Part shown: piece after piece, positions 59,024-64,000 of the stretch
Position numbering within the stretch: position 1 is the stretch's first letter
How the letters are laid out: each line of letters starts with the position of its first letter
Assembly: GCA_017607445.1 (NCBI GenBank)
Contig: JAEVHH010000005.1
Location: forward strand, 4,646,825-4,710,824
Length of the DNA stretch: 64,000 nucleotides
Reading direction: 5' to 3'
DNA from: Histoplasma ohiense
Taxonomy: Eukaryota > Ascomycota > Eurotiomycetes > Onygenales > Ajellomycetaceae
The notes under the pieces: generated by a model
What the model saw: only the letters and a program-made list of their open reading frames with translations
Told to the model about the DNA's origin: nothing
Databases searched by the model: none
Made by a program: the position numbers and the translations under genes

Positions 59024-59281
59024 TATAATACATTTATTTATTATTTTTTTATTATATTCTTTTTGTTTATTTTTATTTCTTTTCATTATATTCTTGTTAT
59101 TGCTATTTCTATATGTATATATATATAAATATATGTATTTTGTATATAGTCTTCTCTTTCTTTTTTTCTTCTTAATAATTAGCTACTATTATTACTACTA
59201 CAATTACTATTATTATTATCATTCACTATACTATTTACTATTTTCTACTATTTATTTTTTACACTGTCATCAATTCTTATA
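59024..59281 (+). repeat. Decayed solo LTR of the Gypsy A family
   Basis: Aligns with 41427-41690 over its length, including TTCATTATATTCT, GCTATTTCTATATGTATATA and AATTAGCTACTATTATTACT. Confidence 0.75.
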
Positions 59282-60235
59282 GTTGAGTTGTTATACTGTA
59301 ATATATACTGTGAAAATTATCTATCTTATTTATTTTACACTGTTATTTATGTTTTCAAGAACTGTATTGACTGCTGAACTCTCAATTATAAATATATCTA
59401 TAATATTAAATATTATTATTTGACAACTGCTACTGCAGATTCTGCAGTAGATGAGTTTACTGATTATATATATATAAATTTACTGAATCAGTTGATTTTT
59501 AATGATTTTAATTTTTAAATTGATTCAACTATTTCTGAATCAGTTGTTAATTCTTTAATTATTTACAGTTATTAATCTATTCTCTGTGACTTTCATTTTT
59601 TATATTTATCATTGTCAATTATTTAATTTTAATTAAATAAATGTCTACTGCTCTCTCTGCAGAGCTAAATATTGAATTAATAAATGTGTAAATAAATTAT
59701 TAAAAACATTTTCAATATTTTTCATATACTGTATAAAAGATGCTGTGAGATTGTTATCTGTCAGAGAATTTTTATTAGAGCTATATAAACTTTTTAATAA
59801 TAATACAATTGATATAAAATATTTTTATAGATATATTTAAAACTACAACTCTGTTCTGATATTTATATCTTTTAAATATGAATAGAATTCATATTTTGAT
59901 TATCTGATTATTGATGATTTGATATTATTTCAAATACAGAGAAAATTCTATAATCTGTAAGAGCTGTTAAAGTTTAAATCAGATGAAAATATCTGTTTTA
60001 TATAAATATAAATTTTATCATACATTCTAATATATTTAATTATATTTATATTATATTATTTACTGTTTATTTATTTACTTTTCTATATTTTTCTGTTATA
60101 TTATTGACTGTTAATATTTCTAAGATTAATTCTTTTATTCAATTTTATCAGTTTATATAAAAAATATTATAAGACAGCTCTGCTGTATATATTCATTCTA
60201 TCTATACTCTGTTTTCACTCTGTCTCTATTTTCTC

Positions 60236-60570
60236 TGCAAGCAATCACTTTACTGCTGCTCTCTGTAAGCAATCACTCTGCTACTACTCATTATAAGCAA
60301 TTGCTCTGCCACTGCTCTCTGCAAGCAATTGCTCTGTCATAACACTTGTGTGTTTTGATTATCTCTATTATAAATGATCATATATCAGATCAGAAATGAA
60401 TGAAAAGTCTATATAAATTAAATCTTCTCAAAAGTTATTATCTGAATTCTGTGTCTATCATTACTATATATATAGAGATTTCTTCAGTGTAGTATATTCT
60501 CATATTTTTTGAAAGATTTTTAAAGTGCAGACATTGTCTGTGTCTTCTCTGAAATACTAAATCAATATAT
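60236..60570 (+). mobile_element. Decayed second copy of the SINE-like element
   Basis: About four 28-bp units, then ACACTTGTGTGTTTTGATTA and TCTGTGTCTATCATTACTAT shared with 7760-7990, ending at AAATCAATATATATATACAT. It is 5'-truncated or decayed relative to 7019-8007. Confidence 0.7.
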
Positions 60571-61018
60571 ATATACATATATACTGTATATATTGATTTG
60601 AACTCTATTATATAATTGAAAATAGATAATAATCACTGCTGAGAGAATTTATCTACTGTTTCAGAAATTGCAATTGTTATACAGAATATTTTCAACAACT
60701 CTCATCATTTTCATATTATTTTTCTGATACTACAATAATTTAGTACTGATTTGAGTTTTATATATATTAACTTTTACAATTTATTATATCTTTCACTGCA
60801 TTATATTCTACTTTTTTTTTGAAGATTATTATTGATATATTGATATAAATATACTTGCAGATCTCTCATCTACTTACAATAACTTTAATAATAATATTGA
60901 TAATACTATTGAAAATGAAGATAAATGTGATAGTTATAGTCTAACTCTGTATATATAATATATATATTATTTTTTTTAATAAAAGAATGTTGATATTTTT
61001 TTTTTCAGACTGAATATT

Positions 61019-61245
61019 TATTCTTCTTCAAAACAATTATATTCTATTAATAAAACTATTTTATCTTATATTTAGTCTCAGTTTTATATATGATCACACA
61101 GTCAGTCTATATATATATAATGTTATCAATTACTTAATGAAATAGAATTGATGAATTATTTGATTGCTAGAAATTGAATATAGTAAAACAAAAAGAATTT
61201 ATTTTTTCTTGAAGATTTAACTCTAACTCTAACTCTAACCACTAT
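61019..61245 (+). repeat. Dispersed repeat ending in CTCTAA hexamers (copy 2)
   Basis: Matches 10686-10897, including TTCTTCTTCAAAACAA and GTCAGTCTATATATATATAA. It ends TTAACTCTAACTCTAACTCT and AACC. It abuts the A-rich hexamer tract that leads to the telomere. Confidence 0.7.
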
Positions 61246-61249
61246 TTAT

Positions 61250-63870
61250 AAAAAATAAAAATTATAATAAAAATAAAAATAAAAGTGAGAGTGAGAATAA
61301 AAATGAAAATAAAAATTAAAATAAAAATGAAAATAAAAATAAAAATTAAAAATTAAAGTAAAAATGAAAATAAAAATAAAAGTAAAAATAAAAATAAAAG
61401 TAAAAATAAAAATAAAAATAAAAATTAAAGTAAAAATTAAAGTAAAAATTAAAATAAAAATAAAAATTAGAATATAAATTAAAATAAAAATAAAAATAAA
61501 AATTAGTATGAAAATAAAAATAAAAATTAAAATTAAAAATTGAAGTAATAAAGTAAAAATAAAAGTGTTAATAAAAATAAAAATAATAAAAATTAATATA
61601 AAAATGAAAATGAAAATAAAAGTAAAAATTAAATTTAAAAATAAAAATAAAAATGAATGAAAATGAAAATAAAAATAAAAATTAGAGTAAAAATTGAAAT
61701 AAAAATAAAAATAAAAATAAAAATAAAAATAAAAATAAAAATAAAAATGAAAATTAGAATATAAATTAAAATAAAAATAAAAATAAAAATTAATATGAAA
61801 ATAAAAATAAAAATTAAAATAAAAATGAAAATTAATATAAAAATAAAAATAAAAATTAAAATTAAAAATTGAAGTAATAAAGTAAAAATAAAAAGAAAAA
61901 TAAAAATAAAAATAAAAATTGAAATAATAAAGTAAAAATAAAAGTGTTAATAAAAATAAAAATAATAAAAATTAATATAAAAATGAAAATGAAAATAAAA
62001 GTAAAAATTAAAATTAAAAGTAAAAATAAAAATGAATGAAAATGAAAATAAAAATAAAAATTAAAGTAAGAATTGAAATAAAAATAAAAATAAAAATAAA
62101 AATAAAAATAAAAATTAAAGTAAAAATTAAAGTAAAAATGAAAATAAAATTAAAAGTAAGAGAAAGAATAAAAATAAAAATAAAAATAAAAATAAAAATA
62201 AAAATAAAAATAGAAATGAAAATGAAAATAAAAATAAAAATAAAAATAAAAATATAAATAAAAATGAGAATGAAAATAAAAATTAAAATTAAAATAATAA
62301 ATAAAGTAAAAATAAAAAGAAAAAGAAAAATAAAAATAAAAATTGAAGTAATAAATAAAATAAAAATGAAAATGAAAATAAAAATAAAAATAAAAGTAAA
62401 AATTAAAGTAAAAATTAAAGTGAAAATGAAAATAAAATTGAAAGTAAAAGAAAGAATAAAAATAAAAATAGAAATGAAAATGAAAATAGAAATTAAAATT
62501 GAAATAATAAAAATATAAAAATAAAAATAAAAATAAAAATTGAAGTAATAAATAAAATAAAAATAAAAATGAAAATAAAAATAAAAATAAAAATAAAAAT
62601 TGAAATAATAAATAAAATAAAAATGAAAATAAGTAAAAATGAAAGTAAAAATTAAAATAAAAATTAAAATTAAAAATAAAAATAAAAATTAAAAATTAAA
62701 ATGAAAATAAAAATAAAAATAAAAATAAAGAATGAGAATAAAAATAAAATTAAAAATAAAAGAAAAAATAAAAATAAAAATAAAAATAAAAATGAAAGTG
62801 TGAATAAAAATAAAAGTAAAAATAAAAATTAAAAATAAAAATAATAAATAAAGTAAAAATGAAAATAAAAATAAAAATAAAAATAAAAATTGAAATAATA
62901 AATAAAATAAAAATGAAAATAAGTAAAAATGAAAGTAAAAATTAAAATAAAAATTAAAATTAAAAATAAAAATAAAAATTAAAAATTAAAATGAAAATAA
63001 AAATAAAAATAAAAATAAAGAATGAGAATAAAAATAAAATTAAAAATAAAAGAAAAAATAAAAATAAAAATAAAAATAAAAATGAAAGTGTGAATAAAAA
63101 TAAAAGTAAAAATAAAAATTAAAAATAAAAATAATAAATAAAGTAAAAATAAAAAGAAAAAGAAAAATAAGAATGAGAATGAAAAGAAAAATAAAAATAA
63201 AAATAAAAATTGAAATAATAAATAAAGTAAAAATAAAAATAAAAATAAAAATGAAAGTATGAATAAAAATAAAAATAAAAATAAAAATTAGAATAAAAAT
63301 AAAAATAAAAATAAAAATAAAAATGAAAATGAAAAAAATGAGAGTAAAAGTAAAAATAAAAATAAAAATTAGAGTAAAAATAAAAATGAAAATGAAATTA
63401 AAATTAAAATTAAAAATAAAATTAAAGATTAGAAATTAGAGTAAAAATAAAAATAAAAATAAAAAATGAAAATAAAAGTAAAAATTAAAGTTAGAATTGA
63501 AAGTAAAAGTAAATGAAAATGAAAATAAAAATAAAAATTAGAGTAAGAATTAAAGTAAAAATAAAAATGAAAAAAAAAATTAGTAAGAATTGAAATAAAA
63601 ATAAAAATGAAAATAAATAGAAAAATGAAAATGAAAATGAGAATAAAAATAAAAATAAAAATAAAAGTAAAAATAAAAATGAGAGTAAGTTAAAGTTAAA
63701 ATTAAAAATAAAATAAAAAATTAAAATATGAATTAAAATAAAAATGAGAATGAGAATAAAAATGAAAATAAAAATAAAAATTAGAGTAAGAATTGAAATA
63801 AAAATAAAAATGAAAATAAATAGAAAAATGAAAATGAAAATTAGAATAAAAAATGAAAATGAGAATAAAA
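61250..63870 (+). repeat. A-rich hexanucleotide tract (TRARRR-like), 2.6 kb
   Basis: The period is mostly six: TAAAAA, TGAAAA, TTAAAA, TTAGAG, TAAGAA, TGAGAA. The + strand has almost no C. It merges directly with TTAGGG at 63871. An internal duplication is visible (about 62580-62835 against 62880-63135). Lys-rich open frames within it are by-products. Confidence 0.9.
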
Positions 63871-64000
63871 TTAGGGTTAGGGTTAGGGTTAGGGTTAGGT
63901 TAGGTTAGGGTTAGGGTTAGGGTTAGGGTTAGGGTTAGGGTTAGGGTTAGGGTTAGGGTTAGGGTTAGGGTTAGGGTTAGGGTTAGGGTTAGGTAGGTTA
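63871..64000 (+). repeat. Telomere, (TTAGGG)n
   Basis: About 21 units of TTAGGG with some five-base TTAGG variants near 63895-63909 and 63991. G-rich strand 5'-3' toward the window end, as expected for the right end of a chromosome. Confidence 0.98.

Larger units (their letters stand above)
58058..61018. other. AT-rich repeat graveyard
   Basis: No gene. It holds a solo chromovirus LTR, a decayed Gypsy A-type LTR and a decayed SINE-like copy (listed separately). Between them, as at about 59282-60200 and 60600-61000, I see only AT-rich sequence without features. Confidence 0.6.

Noticed and set aside
62036..62518. Lys/Ile-rich ORFs of 73 and 84 codons
   Set aside because: Translation of the AAAATA hexamer tract next to the telomere.
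1..64000. tRNA, rRNA or other structured RNA genes
   Set aside because: I saw no cloverleaf with B-box GGTTCGANTCC or rRNA core sequence on either strand; CpG loss would also hide old ones.

Overview
This window is a fungal chromosome end. The last 130 bases are canonical TTAGGG telomere repeats with the G-rich strand running toward the window end, so the right edge is the terminus or very close to it. The content is typical of a filamentous fungus: Ty3/Gypsy retrotransposons with chromodomain integrases, a hAT transposon, LINE remnants, a telomere-linked RecQ-type helicase, short GT-AG introns, and a RIP-like mutational load. Almost every old coding frame is studded with TGA, TAA and TAG, CpG is nearly absent, yet frames stay in register for kilobases. 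The damage is therefore C-to-T and G-to-A transition rather than indel. I cannot name the species. Essentially nothing here looks like an intact protein gene.

Layout. 1-6584: 5' part of a Ty3/Gypsy element (A, minus strand) running off the left edge, carrying a gene antisense to pol. It sits inside an old chromovirus copy (copy 3, 6585-8850), which is also split by a SINE-like insert (7019-8007). 8851-10900: fragments of another LTR element, LINE ends and a repeat ending in degenerate telomere-like hexamers. 11095-15786: RecQ/telomere-linked helicase pseudogene. 15900-17400: LINE RNase H/C-terminal fragment and two minisatellites. 18438-28054: UPF1-like superfamily 1 helicase pseudogene split by chromovirus copy 1 (19690-25884). 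29470-33720: SNF2-family helicase pseudogene with two introns. 34543-40735: chromovirus copy 2 (minus). 41290-58057: one 18-bp minisatellite array of about 3.6 kb, broken by a solo LTR and by Gypsy element B (43241-56295), which is itself broken by a hAT element (46891-52793). 58058-61245: very AT-rich graveyard with a solo LTR and second copies of repeats seen near the left end. 61250-63870: A-rich hexanucleotide tract. 63871-64000: telomere.

The three helicases lie in tandem on the same strand and belong to three different superfamilies (RecQ, UPF1-like SF1, SNF2). All are full length and damaged only by transitions, so they once formed a telomere-facing helicase block. Insertion order can be read from target-site duplications: CCATG (copy 1), ATGAG (copy 2), ATAGT (B), ATTTG (solo LTR), TTTGAGTT (hAT).

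The most unusual observations are: (1) CpGs survive in the outer edges of three retrotransposons but not in the identical inner copies of the same LTR sequence; (2) two distinct Gypsy elements carry an antisense Cys-rich gene between integrase and the 3' LTR, with introns in the better preserved copy; (3) the A-rich hexamer tract next to the telomere looks like telomeric repeats eroded by G-to-A change.
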